A program made the position numbers and the translations under genes. From contig NC_092048.1 of the NCBI RefSeq assembly GCF_003086295.3, forward strand, positions 86,346,626 through 86,410,625: a DNA stretch of 64,000 nucleotides. The letters are read 5' to 3'. Source of the stretch: Arachis hypogaea (Eukaryota > Streptophyta > Magnoliopsida > Fabales > Fabaceae). Below, piece after piece: positions 32,038-43,967 of this stretch (its first letter is position 1; each line of letters opens with the position of its first letter). Under the pieces are notes generated by a model. It made no database searches. It saw nothing but the letters and a program-made list of their open reading frames with translations, and had not been told where the DNA came from.

Positions 32038-34348
32038 ATGAGCAGGAACAAGGAAAAGGGCATTCTTGTTGAAGCTGATCCAGAACCTGAAAGGACTATG
32101 AAGAGAAAACTAAGAGAAGCTAAATTACAACAATCCAGAGACAACCTTACAGAATTTTTCGAAAAGGAAGAGGAGATGGCAGCCGAAAATAATAATAATG
32201 CAAGGAGGATGCTTGGTGATTATACTACACCTACTTCCAAGTTTGATGGAAGAAGCATCTCAATCCCTACCATTGGAGCAAACAATTTTGAGCTGAAACC
32301 TCAATTAGTTGCTCTAATGCAACAGAACTGCAAATTCCATGGACTTCCATCAGAAGATCCCTACCAGTTTTTAACTGAGTTCCTACAGATCTGTGAGACT
32401 GTTAAGACTAATGGAGTAGATCCTGAAGTCTACAGGCTCATGCTTTTCCCTTTTGCTGTAAGAGACAGAGCTAGAACATGGTTAGACTCACAACCTAAAG
32501 ATAGCCTGAACTCTTGGGATAAGCTGGTCACGGCCTTCTTGGCTAAGTTCTTTCCTCCTCAAAAGCTGAGCAAGCTTAGAGTGGATATTCAGACCTTCAA
32601 GCAAAAAGATGGTGAATCCCTTTATGAAGCTTGGGAAAGATACAAGCAGATGACCAAAAGGTGTCCTCCTAACATGCTTTCATAATGGACCATTCTGGAT
32701 ATATTCTATTATGGTCTGTCTGAGTTCTCCAAGATGTCACTGGACCATTCTGCAGGTGGATCCATTCACCTAAAGAAAACGCCTGCTGAAGCTTAAGAAC
32801 TTATTGACATGGTTGCAAATAATCAATTCATGTATACTTCTGAGAGAAATTCAGTGAATAATGGAACGCCTCAGAAGAAGGGAGTTCTTGAAATTGATGC
32901 TCTGAATGCCATATTGGATCAGAACAAAGTGTTGACTCAGCAAGTCAACATGATTTCCCAAAGTCTGAATGGATGGCAAAATGCATCCAACAGTACTAAA
33001 GAGGCATCTTCTGAAGAAGAAGCTTATGATCCTGATAACCCTGCAATAGCAGAGGTAAATTACATGGGTGAACCTTATGGAAACACCTATAATTCATCAT
33101 GGAGAAATCATCCAAATTTCTCATGGAAGGATCAATAAAAGCCTCAACAAGGCTTTAATAATGGTGGAAGAAACAGGCTCAGCAATAGCAAGCCTTTTCC
33201 ATCATCTTCTCAGCAACAGACAGAGAATTCTGAACATAATACATCTAATTTAGCAAACTTAGTCTTTGATCTGTCCAAGGCCACTTTAAGTTTCATGAGT
33301 GAAACAAGGTCCTCCATAAGAAATTTGGAGCCACAAGTGGGCCAGCTGAGTAAGAAGATCACTGAAACACCTCCTAGTACTCTCCCAAGCAATACAGAAG
33401 AGAATCCAAAGAGAGAGTGCAAGGCCATTGATTTAATCATCATGGCCAAACCTACAAGGGAGGGAGAGGACGTGAATCCCAGTGAGGAAGACCTCCTGGG
33501 ACGTCCAGAGATCAATAAGGAGTTTCCCTCTGAGGAACCAAAGGACTCTGAGGCTCATCTGGAGACCATAGAGATTCCATTAAACCTCCTTATGCCATTC
33601 ATGAGCTCTGATAAATATTCTTCTTTTGAAGAGAATGAAGACATTACTAAAGAGCAAGTTGCCAAGCACCCTGGTGCAATCATGAAGCTGAATGCCAAAT
33701 TATTTGGTAATGAGACTTGGAAAGATGAACCTCCCTTGCTCACCAATGAACTGAGTGATCTGGATCAACTGAGATTGCCTCAGAAGAAACAGGATCCTGA
33801 AAGTTCTTAATACCTTGTACCATAGGCACCATGACCTTTGAAAAGGCTCTATGTGACCTTGGGTCAGGGATAAACCTTATGCCACTCTCTGTAATGGAGA
33901 AACTGGGAATCTTTGAGGTGCAAGCTGCCAGAATCTCACTAGAGATGGCAGACAACTCAAGAAAACAGGCTTATGGACAAGTAGAGGACGTGTTAGTAAA
34001 GGTTGAAGGCCTTTACATCCCTGCTGATTTCATAATCCTAGACACTGGGAAGGATGAGGATGAATTCATCATCCTTGGAAGACCCTTCCTAGCCACAGCA
34101 AGAGCTGTGATTGATGTAGACATAGGAGAGTTGGTCCTTCACTGAATGAGGACTACCTTGTGTTTAAAACTCAAGGATCTCCTTCTGTAACCATGGAGAG
34201 GAAGCATGAAAAACTTCTCTCACTACAGAGTCAACCAAAGCCCCCACAGTCAAACTCTAAGTTTGGTGTTGGGAGGCCACAACCAAACTCTAAGTTTGGT
34301 GTTGAACCCCCACAACTAAACTCTAAGTTTGGTGTTGGGAGGTTCTAA
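32038..34348 (+). pseudogene. Gag-protease polyprotein of B2 (no pol)
   Basis: ATG 32038 opens an Athila-like gag: basic N-terminus, ELKPQLVALMQQ, capsid part with RTWLDSQPKDS and SLYEAWERYKQM. Stops follow at about 32683, 32794 and 33136, a frameshift near 33805, and TGA near 34143. The protease part has LCDLGSGINLMPLS and LGRPFLATARA. The C-terminus repeats NSKFGVG three times (boxes at 34258-34269, 34291-34302, 34324-34335). It would have made capsid and processing protein for particles, with copying enzymes borrowed from an autonomous partner such as A. Confidence 0.85.
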
Positions 34349-34387
34349 CCTTGCTCTGAACATCTGTGAGGCTCCATGAGAGCTCAC

Positions 34388-34435
34388 TGTCAAGCTATTG
34401 ACATTAAAGAAGTGCTTATTGGGAGGCAACCCAAT
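34388..34435 (+). promoter_or_regulatory. Twin stem-loops after the protease ORF (B2)
   Basis: TGTCAA-GCTA-TTGACA (34388-34403) and ATTGGG-AGGCAA-CCCAAT (34418-34435), both perfect stems. Confidence 0.75.
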
Positions 34436-34579
34436 GTTATTTAATCATTTTTATTTTATTTTCTCTTTGTTATTTCGTGTTTTATTAGGTTGATGATCAT
34501 GTGGAGTCACAAAAACTACTGAAAAATCAAAAACAGAATGAAAAATAGCATTAAAAATAGCACACCCTGGAGGACAAGC

Positions 34580-34750
34580 ATGCTGGCGTTAAATGCCAGA
34601 AACAAGCATCTGTCTGGCGTTTAACGCCAGAAACAAGCACCAAGCTGGCGTTTAACGCCAGAAACAAGCAACAATTGGGCGTTTAACGCCAGAAACAGGC
34701 AGCAGTCTGGCGTTAAATGCTAGGATTGAACAGCAAGGGCGTTTTACACG
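34580..34750. repeat. CpG palindrome array of B2
   Basis: Five or six units of TGGCGTTTAACGCCA type, each separated by about 15-20 bases, followed by GGATCTGTGGACCCC-type direct repeats to about 34810. Confidence 0.8.
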
Positions 34751-34810
34751 CCTAATTGGATCAGGGATCTTAAGTCCTTGGCCCCACAAGATCTGTGGAC
34801 CCCACAGGAT

Positions 34811-35052
34811 CCCCACCACTTCTTCTCTCCTCTTCATACCTTTTCATAACTCTCTTCCATAAATACCCTTCACCAATCACCTCTATTACTCCTCTAAAAC
34901 CATCATACAACCCACCTACACGCACCCACTCAAATTCAAACCATCACTCCTTCCTTTTCACACATCATAACCACCTACAATCCCCTTGGCCGAACTACTC
35001 ACACCTCTCCATCTCATCTATTTTCTTCTTTTTCGACTCTCTCTTCTCTTCT
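34811..35052 (+). other. C- and T-rich ORF2 leader of B2
   Basis: Low-complexity leader equivalent to X 11600-11857. No conserved ORF. Confidence 0.5.
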
Positions 35053-35089
35053 TTTGCTCGGGGACGAGCAAATATTTTAAGTTTACTGT
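35053..35089 (+). promoter_or_regulatory. Hairpin plus box upstream of ORF2 (B2)
   Basis: Stem TTTGCTCG / CGAGCAAA with loop GGGA (35053-35072), then TAAGTTTACTGT (35078-35089, two changes from the usual box). Confidence 0.7.
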
Positions 35090-35123
35090 GGTAAAAGCAT
35101 AGATTTTTTTTTCATAACCATTA

Positions 35124-35563
35124 ATGGCACCTAAGGCCAGAGAAACCTCAAGAAAGAGGAAAGGGAAGTCAATTGCTTGCACCTCTGAGTCATGGGAGAT
35201 GGAGAGACTCATCTCAAGGGTCCATAGCTCAGTAATAGAGCATTTGACTGCACATCAAGAGAGCCCACTCATGGACCTCAATAAGAGCATGAGAAATTCC
35301 CTCATCATGAAATCCCTGAGATGCCTCAAGGGATGCACTTCCCTCCACAAAACTACTGGGAACAAATCAACACTTCCCTAGGTGAATTAAGTTCCAACAT
35401 GGGATAACTAAGGATGGAGCACCAAGAGCATTCCATCATCCTCCATGAAATTAGAGAAGATCAAAGAGCTATGAGAGAGGAACAACAAAGACAAGGAAGA
35501 GACATAGAGGAGCTCAAAAGCACCATTGGTTCTTCAAGAAGAGGAAGACGCCACCCTCACTAA
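35124..35563 (+). pseudogene. ORF2 relic of B2 with tRNA-like segment
   Basis: ATG 35124 keeps the Lys-rich start up to SWEMERLIS. A tRNA-Cys-like piece (35218-35263) then replaces most of the gene. The C-terminal part (from about 35300) resumes in a shifted frame and ends with the usual terminus at 35561-35563. The plant-transposon-protein core is absent. Confidence 0.75.
35218..35263 (+). other. tRNA-Cys 5'-half-like segment in B2
   Basis: GGGTCCATAGCTCAGTAATA and the following bases match the remembered plant tRNA-Cys(GCA) 5' half at roughly 42 of 46 positions, through the anticodon loop (CTGCACA). It keeps a near-complete A box and has no T arm. Confidence 0.65.
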
Positions 35564-35994
35564 GGTGGACTCATTCCTTAATCTCCTTGTTTATTTATTT
35601 TCCTGTTTTTCGATTTTTGAGCTTTATGTTTATTTATATTTGTGTCTTATTACATGATCATTAGTGTCTAAGTGTCTATACCTTAAAGTCATGAATATGA
35701 ATCCATCACCTCTCTTAAATGAAAACTGTTTTAAAACAAAAGAACAAGAAGTACATGGTTTCGAATTCATCCTTGAAACTAGTTTAATTATTTTGATGTG
35801 GTGACAATACTTTTTGTTTTCTGAATGAATGCTTGAACAGTGCATATATCTTTTGAAGTTGATGTTTATGAATCTTAAATATGTTGGCTCTTGAAGAATA
35901 AGGAAAAAGGAGACATGTTATTTAATAATCTGAAAAATTATAAAAATGATTCTTGAAGCAAGAAAAAGTAGTGAATACAAAAGCTTGCAGAAAA
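35564..35994 (+). other. Partial 3' untranslated region of B2
   Basis: Matches the reversed sequence of G (45700-46144) better than that of X or B1, so B2 and G are the same subtype. It breaks off at 35994. Confidence 0.65.
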
Positions 35995-36005
35995 AAAAGT
36001 TATAC
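35995..36005 (+). repeat. 11-bp direct repeat at the left edge of C
   Basis: AAAAGTTATAC, repeated at 44015-44025 on the right side of C. It could be microhomology used in a rearrangement. It is not a normal 5-bp target duplication. Confidence 0.4.
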
Positions 36006-36966
36006 GATTATTACTAGTTTAGTATTTAAACAACTTTTAGAGGTCTATTTCGCACCTCACGACGTTTTAGATCTGAACTTGGTACTCTTTGACGGCATGA
36101 GTCTCTAAACTCCATTGTTGGGGGTGAGGAGCTCTGCTGTGTCTCAATGAATTAATGCAAGTATTTCTGTTTTCCATTCAAACACGCTTGTTTCTATCTA
36201 AGATGTTCATTCGCACTTCAATATGCTGAATGTGATGATCCGTGACACTCATCACCATTCTCAATCTATGAACGCATGCCTGACAACCACTCCCGTTCTA
36301 CCTTCGATTGAATGAATATCTCTTGGATTCCATAATCAGAATCTTCGTGGTATAAGCTAGAATCCATTGGCAGCATTCTTGAGAATTCAGAAAGTCTAAA
36401 CCTTGTCCGTGGTATTCTGAGTAGGATTCAGGGATTGAATGACTGTGACGAGCTTCAAACTCACAAAGGTTGGGCGTAGTGACAGACGCAAAAGGACCAA
36501 CGGATCCTATTCCAGCATGAGTGAGAACCGATAGATGATTAGCCGGGCGGTGACAGCGCACCTGGACCATTTTCACTGAGAAGACGGATGGTAGCCATTG
36601 ATAACGGTGATCCACCAACATACAGCTTGCCATAGGAGGACCTTGCGTGTGTGAAGAAGAAGACAGGGGAAACCAGAGATTCAAAAGACAAAGCATCTCC
36701 AAAACTCCAACATATTCTCCATTACTGCAGAACAAGTATTTATTTCATGCTCTTTTATTTTTTGCAATTCAAACTGATAAATATAATTGATATCCTGACT
36801 AAGAATTAAAAATAACCATAGATTGCTTCAAGCCAACAATCTCCGTGGAATTCGACCCTTACTCACGTAAGGTATTACTTGGACGACCCAGTGCACTTGC
36901 TGGTTAGTTGTGCAAATTTGTGAGAAATAGTAATATTGACATTGACATACACAATTTCGTGCACCA
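36006..36966 (+). repeat. 5' LTR of C, first ~570 bp missing
   Basis: Aligns with the distal part of the A LTR (from the TTTAGTATTTAAAC promoter region onward) and ends GTGCACCA. The palindrome part of the LTR is lost. Confidence 0.8.
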
Positions 36967-36972
36967 AGTTTT

Positions 36973-36990
36973 TGGTGCCGTTGCCGGGGA
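36973..36990 (+). other. Primer binding site of C (tRNA-Asp, one mismatch)
   Basis: TGGTGCCGTTGCCGGGGA; the CpG of the tRNA-Asp complement is changed to TG. Confidence 0.8.
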
Positions 36991-37895
36991 TTGTTCGAGT
37001 TTGGACAACTAACGGTTTATTTTGTTGCTTAGATTAGGAAAAATTTTTCTTTTTGGTTTAGAGTCTTATATTATTGTTTTTGGTTGAAATTTTCTTTTTA
37101 ATCCTTATTTTCTCTTTTTAAATTTTTCGAAAAATATTTATTTATTAAATACCTTGTTAAAACACTTTAAATTTATAGCTCAATTGGCTAGAGCGTGATG
37201 CTTATGTTCTTGGTAATTGGCTATCTTCTTTTTTAAAAACTTTTTCAAAATTAATTTTTCTTTGAATAAATCTTGTGCCAAACTTTAAGTTTGGTGTTTT
37301 CTTGTTGATTTTTCTTTAGTTTTCGAAAATTTTGTTTTGGTTTTCTAAAAATTTTAAGTTTGGTGTTCTATCTTCATGCTCTTGTTGTTCTTGTGAGTCT
37401 TCAAAGTGTTCTTGAGTCTTCCTTGTGTTTTGATCTTAAAATTTTTAAGTTTGGTGTTCTTTGGTGTTTCCCTCCAAAATTTTCGAAAATAAGGAGCATT
37501 AGATCTAAAAATTTTAAGTTTTGTGTCTTTTTATTGTTTTTCTCTTTCCTCATTGAATTCAAAAATATCTTTTTCCTTTATTTTAATTGATTTTTCGAAT
37601 TTTCCTTTTAAAAATTCAGATTTCATTTTAAAATTTTTTATTTTATCTTATCTTAGTTTTAAAATTTCAAAATTCAAATCTTTATCAAAAATCATATCCA
37701 AAATTTTTCAAATCTTCTTAATTAAGTAATTATTTTAGTCTTAAATTTTTTTGTTCTTAATTTACGAATTCTATATTTAATTTCAAACTATTTTATTCTC
37801 TTTTCTTTTATTATTTATTCGTTCCCTTTTTACAAAAGAAAAAAAAATAAAAATATATTCTATTTGCTATTCATATCAATTCCCTTTTCTCCATC
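36991..37895 (+). other. Leader of C
   Basis: AT-rich. It has TAAGTTTGGTGT at 37286-37297, 37355-37366 and 37446-37457 and a variant at 37515-37526. The first is preceded by its own inverse (CCAAACTT), making a 17-base near-palindrome. It also holds the tRNA-like piece at 37175-37213. Confidence 0.7.
37175..37213 (+). other. tRNA-Ile-like fragment in the leader of C
   Basis: ATAGCTCAATTGGCTAGAGC and following bases resemble the A box, D arm and anticodon side of a plant tRNA-Ile. No T arm. The homologous part of A is more diverged. Confidence 0.45.
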
Positions 37896-40800
37896 ATGGA
37901 TCTAAGTGGAATTGAACAGTCCAGAAGGACTCTGGGGTCATATGCCAACCCCACTACTGCTTCATATGGGAGTAGTATCTGTATACCCTCTATTGGAGTC
38001 AGTAGCTTTGAGTTGAATCCTCAACTCATTATCATGGTGCAGCAAAGTTGCCAGTATTCCGGTCTTCCTCAGGAAGAACCTACAGAGTTTCTGGCACAGT
38101 TTTTACAAATTGCTGACACAGTACATGATAAGAAAGTAGATCAGGATGTCTACAGATTATTACTGTTTCCATTTGTTGTAAAAGACCAAGCTAAGAGGTG
38201 GTTAAATAACCAACCTAAGGCTAGCATAAGGACATGGAAATAGCTGTCAGAAAAATTCCTGAATCAATACTTCCCTCCAAAACGGATGACACAGCTAAGG
38301 CTGGACATCCAAGGCTTTAAACAAGGAGATAATGAATCTCTTTATGATGCCTGGGAGAGATACAGAGAGATGCTAAGAAAATGCCCCTCTGAAATATTTT
38401 CAGAATGGGTGCAGTTAGACATCTTCTATTATGGGCTTACAGAGAAAGCTCAAATTTCTCTAGATCACTCAGCTGGTGGATCTATACATATGAGAAAGAC
38501 AATTGAAGAGGCTCAAGAGCTTATTGATACAGTTGCCAGAAATCAGCATCTGTACCTAAATAGTGAATCTTCCATAAAAGAAGAGGCTAAAACAGTAACT
38601 GCTGAGCTCAGTCCTACAGAATAAATTACTGAATTCAATCAGCAATTAGACTTTCTAACAAAAAGCTGGCCGAATTCAAGGAGATACTACAAGACACAAG
38701 AATGGCTAATATAAATATGGAGGTACAGTTGAAGTAAACAGAAAAACAGTTATCAAAACAAATAACAGAAGAGTGCCAAGCAGTTCAATTAAGAAGTGGG
38801 AAAACATTAAATATCTCACTTCAAGGTAGCAGGAAGCCAAGAAAAGAACAAACTGCTACCCAAAATCCCTCTGAAGACAGTAAGAGCCCAGAGAGGAATA
38901 ACTCTGGCGTTCAAATGCCAGAAATAGGCAAGGATGTGGCGTCAAACGCCCAATGGAAGCTCAGTTCTGGCGTTCAAACGCCAGGAACAAGTAAGGAGTT
39001 GGCATCCAATGCCACTCCAGCTTCTAACCCTGGCATTCAAATGCCAGTGAGGGATCAGACACACACAAGTGCTGATAACAACCCCTCTAAAAAGGCTTCT
39101 CCAACCACCTCTGTAGGAAATAAACCTGCAACAACTGAGGTTGAGGAATATAAAGCCAAGATACCTTATCCTCAAAAACTCCGCCAAGAGGAGCAGGATA
39201 AGCAATTTGCTCGCTTTGCAGATTATCTCAGGACTCTTGAAATAAAGATTCCATTTGCAGAGGCACTTGAGCAAATACCTTCTTATGCCAAGTTCATGAA
39301 GGAGATCTTGAGTCATAAGAAGGATTGGAGAGAAACTGAAAGAGTTCTCCTCACTGAAGAATGCAGTGCAGTCATTTTGAAAAGCTTTCCAGAAAAGCTT
39401 AAAGATCCCAGGAGCTTTCTGATACCATGCATATTAGAGGGTAATTGCACCAAGACAGCTTTATGTGATCTTGGGGCAAGCATCAACTTAATACTTGCAT
39501 CCACTATCAGAAAGCTTGGTTTAACTGAAGAAGTTAAACCAACCCGGATATGTCTCTAACTTGCTGATGGCTCCATTAAATACCCATCAGGCGTGATTGA
39601 GGACATGATTGTCAGGGTTGGGCCATTCGCCTTTCCCACTTACTTTGTAGTGCTGGAAATGGAGGAGCACAAGAGTGCTACTCTCATTCTAGGAAGACCT
39701 TTCCTAGCAACTGGACGAACTCTCATTGATGTCCAAAAGGGGGAAGTAACCCTGAGAGTCAATAAGGATGAGTTTAAGTTGAATGCTGTCAAGGCCATGC
39801 AGCATCCAGACACACCAAAAGACTGCATGAAAGTTGATCTCATTGACTCTTTGGTAGAGGAGGTCAACATGGCTGAGAGTCTCGAATCAGAGCTGGAAGA
39901 CATCTTTAAAGATGTTCAGCCTGATTTGGAGGGTTCAGAAGAACTGAAAGAGCCTCTGAGATTTCCTCAGGAAGAGGAGAAACCTCCTAAACCCGAGCTC
40001 AAGCCATTACCACCATCCCTGAAATATGTATTTCTGGGAGAAGGTGACACTTTTCCAGTAATCATAAGCTCTGCTTTAAACCCACTGGAAGAGGAAGCAC
40101 TAATTCAAGTGCTGAGGACACACAAGACAGCTCTTGGGTGGTCCATAAGTGACCTTAAGGGCATAAGCCCAGCTAGATGCATGCACAAAATCCTATTGGA
40201 GGATGATGCTAAGCCAGTGGTTCAACCACAGAGGCGGCTAAATCCAGCCATGAAGGACGTGGTGCAGAAAGAGGTCACCAAATTACTGGAGGCTGGGATT
40301 ATTTACCCTATTTCTGATAGCCCCTGGGTGAGCCCTGTTCAAGTTGTTCCCAGGAAGGGAGGCATGACAGTGGTTCGTAATGAAAAAAATGAACTGGTTC
40401 CTACAAGAATAGTTACAGGGTGGCGCATGTGTATTGACTACAGAAGGCTCAACACAGCCACCAGAAAGGATCATTTTCCTTTACCATTCATAGACCAGAT
40501 GCTAGAGAGACTAGCAGGTCATGAATATTACTGCTTTTTGGATGGCTATTCAGGTTACAACCAAATTACAGTAGATCCTCAGGACCAAGAGAAGACAGCA
40601 TTCCATGTCCTTCTGGAGTATTTGCTTACAGGAGAATGCCTTTTGGTCTGTGTAATGCACCTGCAACCTTTCAGAGGTGCATGCTCTCTATCTTCTCTGA
40701 TATGGTAGAGAAATTTCTGGAAGTCTTCATGGATGACTTTTCAGTATTTGGAGACTCATTCAGCTCCTGCCTTAACCATTTAGCACTTGTTCTGAAAATA

Positions 40801-42879
40801 TGCCAAAAGACCAACCTAGTTTTAAATTGGGAAAAATGTCACTTTATGGTGACCAAAGGAATTGTCCTTGGGCATAAAATTTCAAACAAGGGGATAGAGG
40901 TGGATCAAGCTAAAGTGGAATTAATTGAAAAATTACCACCACCTGCTAATGTTAAGGCAATCAGAAGCTTTCTGGGGCATGCAGGATTCTACAGGAGGTT
41001 TATAAAGAATTTTTCAAAAATTGCAAAACCCTTGAGCAATCTGCTAGCTGCTGACACGCCATTTGTGTTTGACACAGAGTGTCTGCAAGCGTTTGAGACT
41101 CTGAAAGCTAAGCTGGTCACAGCACCAGTTATTTCTGCACCAGACTGGACTTTACCATTTGAATTAATGTGTGATGCCAGTGACCACGCCATTGGTGCAG
41201 TACTGGAGCAGAGGCATGACAAGCTTCTGCATGTCATTTATTATGCTAACCGTGTTTTAAATGATGCCCAAAAAAATTACACAACCACAGAAAAAGAAAT
41301 GCTTGCAGTGGTTTACGCCATTGACAAGTTTAGATCATACTTAGTAGGATCAAAAGTGATTGTGTATACTGACCATGCTGCTCTTAAATATCTACTCACA
41401 AAGCAGGATTCAAAACCCAGGCTCATAAGATGGGTGTTGCTTCTGCAAGAGTTTGATATAGAAATAAGAGACAGAAAAGGGACAGAGAACCAAGTGGCTG
41501 ATCATCTGTCCCGGATAGAACCAGTAGAAGGGGAGTTTCCCCCCTCTATTGAGATCTCTGAGACCTTTCCGGATGAGCATTTGTTTGCCATCCAGGAAAC
41601 ACCATGGTTTGCAGATATTGCAAACTATAAAGCTGCAAGGTTCATACCCAAGGAGTACAGCAGGCAACAAAAAAAATTAATTACTGATGCAAAGTACTAC
41701 TTGTGGGATGAACCCTATCTCTTTAAGAGGTGTGCAGAAGAAATAATCCGTAGGTGTGTGCCTATAGAAGAAGCACAGAGGATGTTATGGCATTGCCATG
41801 GATCACAATATGGAGGCCATTTCGGAGGTGAGCGAACAGCCACCAAGGTCCTCCAATGTGGCTTCTACTGGCCTACGCTCTATAGGGATTCCCGGGAGTT
41901 TGTACGTAACTGTGACAGTTGCCAAAGAGCTGGTAATCTGCCTCATGGTTACGCCATGCCTCAACAGGGAATCTTGGAGATTGAGTTATTTGATGTATGG
42001 GGAATTGACTTCATGGGACCTTTCCCACCATCATACTCAAACACTTATATTCTGGTGGCAGTTGACTATGTATCAAAATGGGTAGAGGCCGCTGCCACAC
42101 CCACCAATGATACTAAAACAGTGCTGAAGTTCTTCCAGAAACATATCTTCAGCAGGTTTGGTGTCCCTAGAGTACTAATCAGTGATGGGGGCACTCACTT
42201 CTGCAACAAATAGCTTTACTCTGCCATGGTCCGGTATGGGATTCGCCACAAGGTGGGAACTCCATATCATCCACAGACAAATGGGCAAGCTGAAGTTTCT
42301 AACAGAGAACAAAAAAGAATCCTGGAACGGACTGTAAGTACCCGTAGAAAGAATTGGGCAAGAAGCTTGGATGATGCTCTGTGGGCTTACAGAACAGCAT
42401 TCAAGACCCCTATAGGGACCTCTCTATACCAACTTGTGTATGGTAAGGCCTGTCATCTGCCCGTAGAACTGGAACATAAGACCTACTGGGCAACCAGATT
42501 CCTAAACTTTGATGCCAAATTAGCCGGAGAAAAAAGATTGCTCCAGCTGAATGAGCTAGAGGAATTCAGACTCACTGTTTTCGAAAATGCCAAGCTTTAT
42601 AAAGAGAAATAAAAAATGTGGCATGACAAAAAGCTGTCATCTAGAGTCTTTGAACCAGGACAAAAGGTTCTGTTGTTTAACTCTAGGCTCAGGCTATTTC
42701 CTGGGAAACTGAAGTCCCGGTGGAGGGGACCATATGTGATTACAAGTGTATCACCATATGGTTATGTGGAGCTTCAAGACATTGATTCTGATAAGAAGTT
42801 CATTGTTAATGGACAGAGAATCAAGCACTATCTTGAAGGCAATGTTGAGCAAGTGTGCTCAAGGCTGAGGCTAGATTAA
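37896..42879 (+). pseudogene. Gag-pol polyprotein of element C, decayed
   Basis: Same domain order as A: gag (AKRWLNNQPKAS), linker with palindromes, protease (CDLGASINLILAS), reverse transcriptase (FMDD near 40726-40737), RNase H ([12 protein letters not shown]), integrase ([25 protein letters not shown]). Stops lie at 38241-38243, 38622-38624, 38735-38737, 39557-39559, 42211-42213 and 42610-42612. Frame changes occur between 38640 and 38900 and near 40600 (one base lost against A). The final stop is at 42877-42879. All the catalytic residues I can see are still encoded, but in separate frames. Confidence 0.88.
38900..39046. repeat. CpG palindrome array in the gag-protease linker of C
   Basis: About six units of the TGGCGTTCAAACGCCA type; fewer than in A at the same site. 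Confidence 0.75.
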
Positions 42880-42891
42880 AAGCTCAGCAAG

Positions 42892-42938
42892 GTCTAGCTA
42901 AAGACAATAAAGAAGCACTTGCTGGGAGGCAACCCAGC
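42892..42938 (+). promoter_or_regulatory. Twin stem-loops after the gag-pol stop (C)
   Basis: GTCT-AGCTAA-AGAC (42892-42905; the GC pair of A is replaced by a TA pair) and GCTGGG-AGGCAA-CCCAGC (42921-42938). Confidence 0.75.
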
Positions 42939-43093
42939 CATTAGCAAAACTTTTTCTGTTACTTTGCCCTATTCTTCATTTTATTTATTTATTTATTTTT
43001 AAAGCATATAAGTTCAATGTTAATAAAGTAAAGAGTCAATTGCATAGGTTCACAGGGTTACAGAAGGATTCAACACACAAAACAGAGAAAAAG

Positions 43094-43402
43094 AGCTCAC
43101 TGGCAAGAAAATGCCAGTAAGAGGCACAACTGGGCGTTAAACGCCCAAAAGGAGCATCTACTGGGCGTTTAACGCTAGTAAAGATAGCCATCTGGGCGTT
43201 AAACGCCAGAAAGAAACAGCTTCTGGGCGTTTAATGCCAGATTGACAGCATCCTGGGTGTTCAGAAAAACGCCCAGTAACAAAGGGGTTTCTGGCGTTTA
43301 ACGCCAGCTAGAAGCAACAGTTGAGCGTTAAACGCCCAAAACAAGCAGCAACGGGGCGTTAAACGCCCAACACATGCAGTAGTTGGGCGTTTAACGCCAG
43401 GA
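43094..43402. repeat. CpG palindrome array, 3' interior of C
   Basis: About ten units, mostly GGGCGTTAAACGCCC and TGGCGTTTAACGCCA. Both outer base pairs (G-C and T-A) occur with matching partners. Confidence 0.85.
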
Positions 43403-43903
43403 TTGTGGTGAGTAGGCAATTTCGTTTTCAATTCAAATTTTTTCCATTATTTATGTTTCAATTCATGATTTCTTGCACAAACATGTTACAAATCCTAATT
43501 TTTCAAATCCTTTTTTTCAAAACAATATCAAATGTATCTTAATTCATAAGCCCTTTTTCTTAATCCTCTTTAAATTATTTTCAAATCCTTTTCAAAACAA
43601 ATCTATCTCTTTTCACTCTAAAATCTTTTCAAATCATCAATATCTTTTTCAAATCCTCACATCATCTTTTTCAAAATTCAGATTTATCTTTTTCAAATAT
43701 CTTTCATATCTTTTCAATTTTAAATCATATCTTTTTCCTATCATACTTATCTTTTACAAATCATATCTTCTATCATATCTCCTTCAAAATTTTCGAACCC
43801 ACCCTCCCTTTCCCCTTTAAATCCTAATTCGGCCTCCCCCTCTCCTCCACAAGTTGCGCTTGGCTCTCCCTCTTTCCCTCTCCTTTCTTTTCTTTTGCTT
43901 GAG
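43403..43903 (+). other. ORF2 leader of C
   Basis: AT-rich, then C- and T-rich sequence with repeated TCAAAT words; no conserved ORF. Confidence 0.5.
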
Positions 43904-43939
43904 GACAAGCAAACCTCTAAGTTTGGTGTATTTATCCGT
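43904..43939 (+). promoter_or_regulatory. Hairpin plus TAAGTTTGGTGT box upstream of ORF2 (C)
   Basis: Stem TTTGCTTG / CAAGCAAA with loop AGGA (43904-43923), then TAAGTTTGGTGT (43928-43939). Confidence 0.75.
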
Positions 43940-43967
43940 GATCACTAAGCCAATACCCACTAAGATC

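Larger units (their letters stand above)
30351..35994 (+). mobile_element. Interior of element B2: gag-protease and ORF2 relic, 3' end lost
   Basis: PBS, long leader, decayed gag-protease (32038-34348), twin hairpins, palindrome array, hairpin-box module, ORF2 relic with a tRNA-Cys-like insert, and a partial 3' untranslated region. The region between protease and twin hairpins has no room for reverse transcriptase or integrase. The 3' LTR is missing; the sequence stops at the junction with C. Confidence 0.8.

Noticed and set aside
43094..43402. Regularly spaced palindromic repeats that look CRISPR-like
   Set aside because: Units vary in sequence, spacers are short and uneven, no cas genes exist, and the context is a plant retrotransposon.
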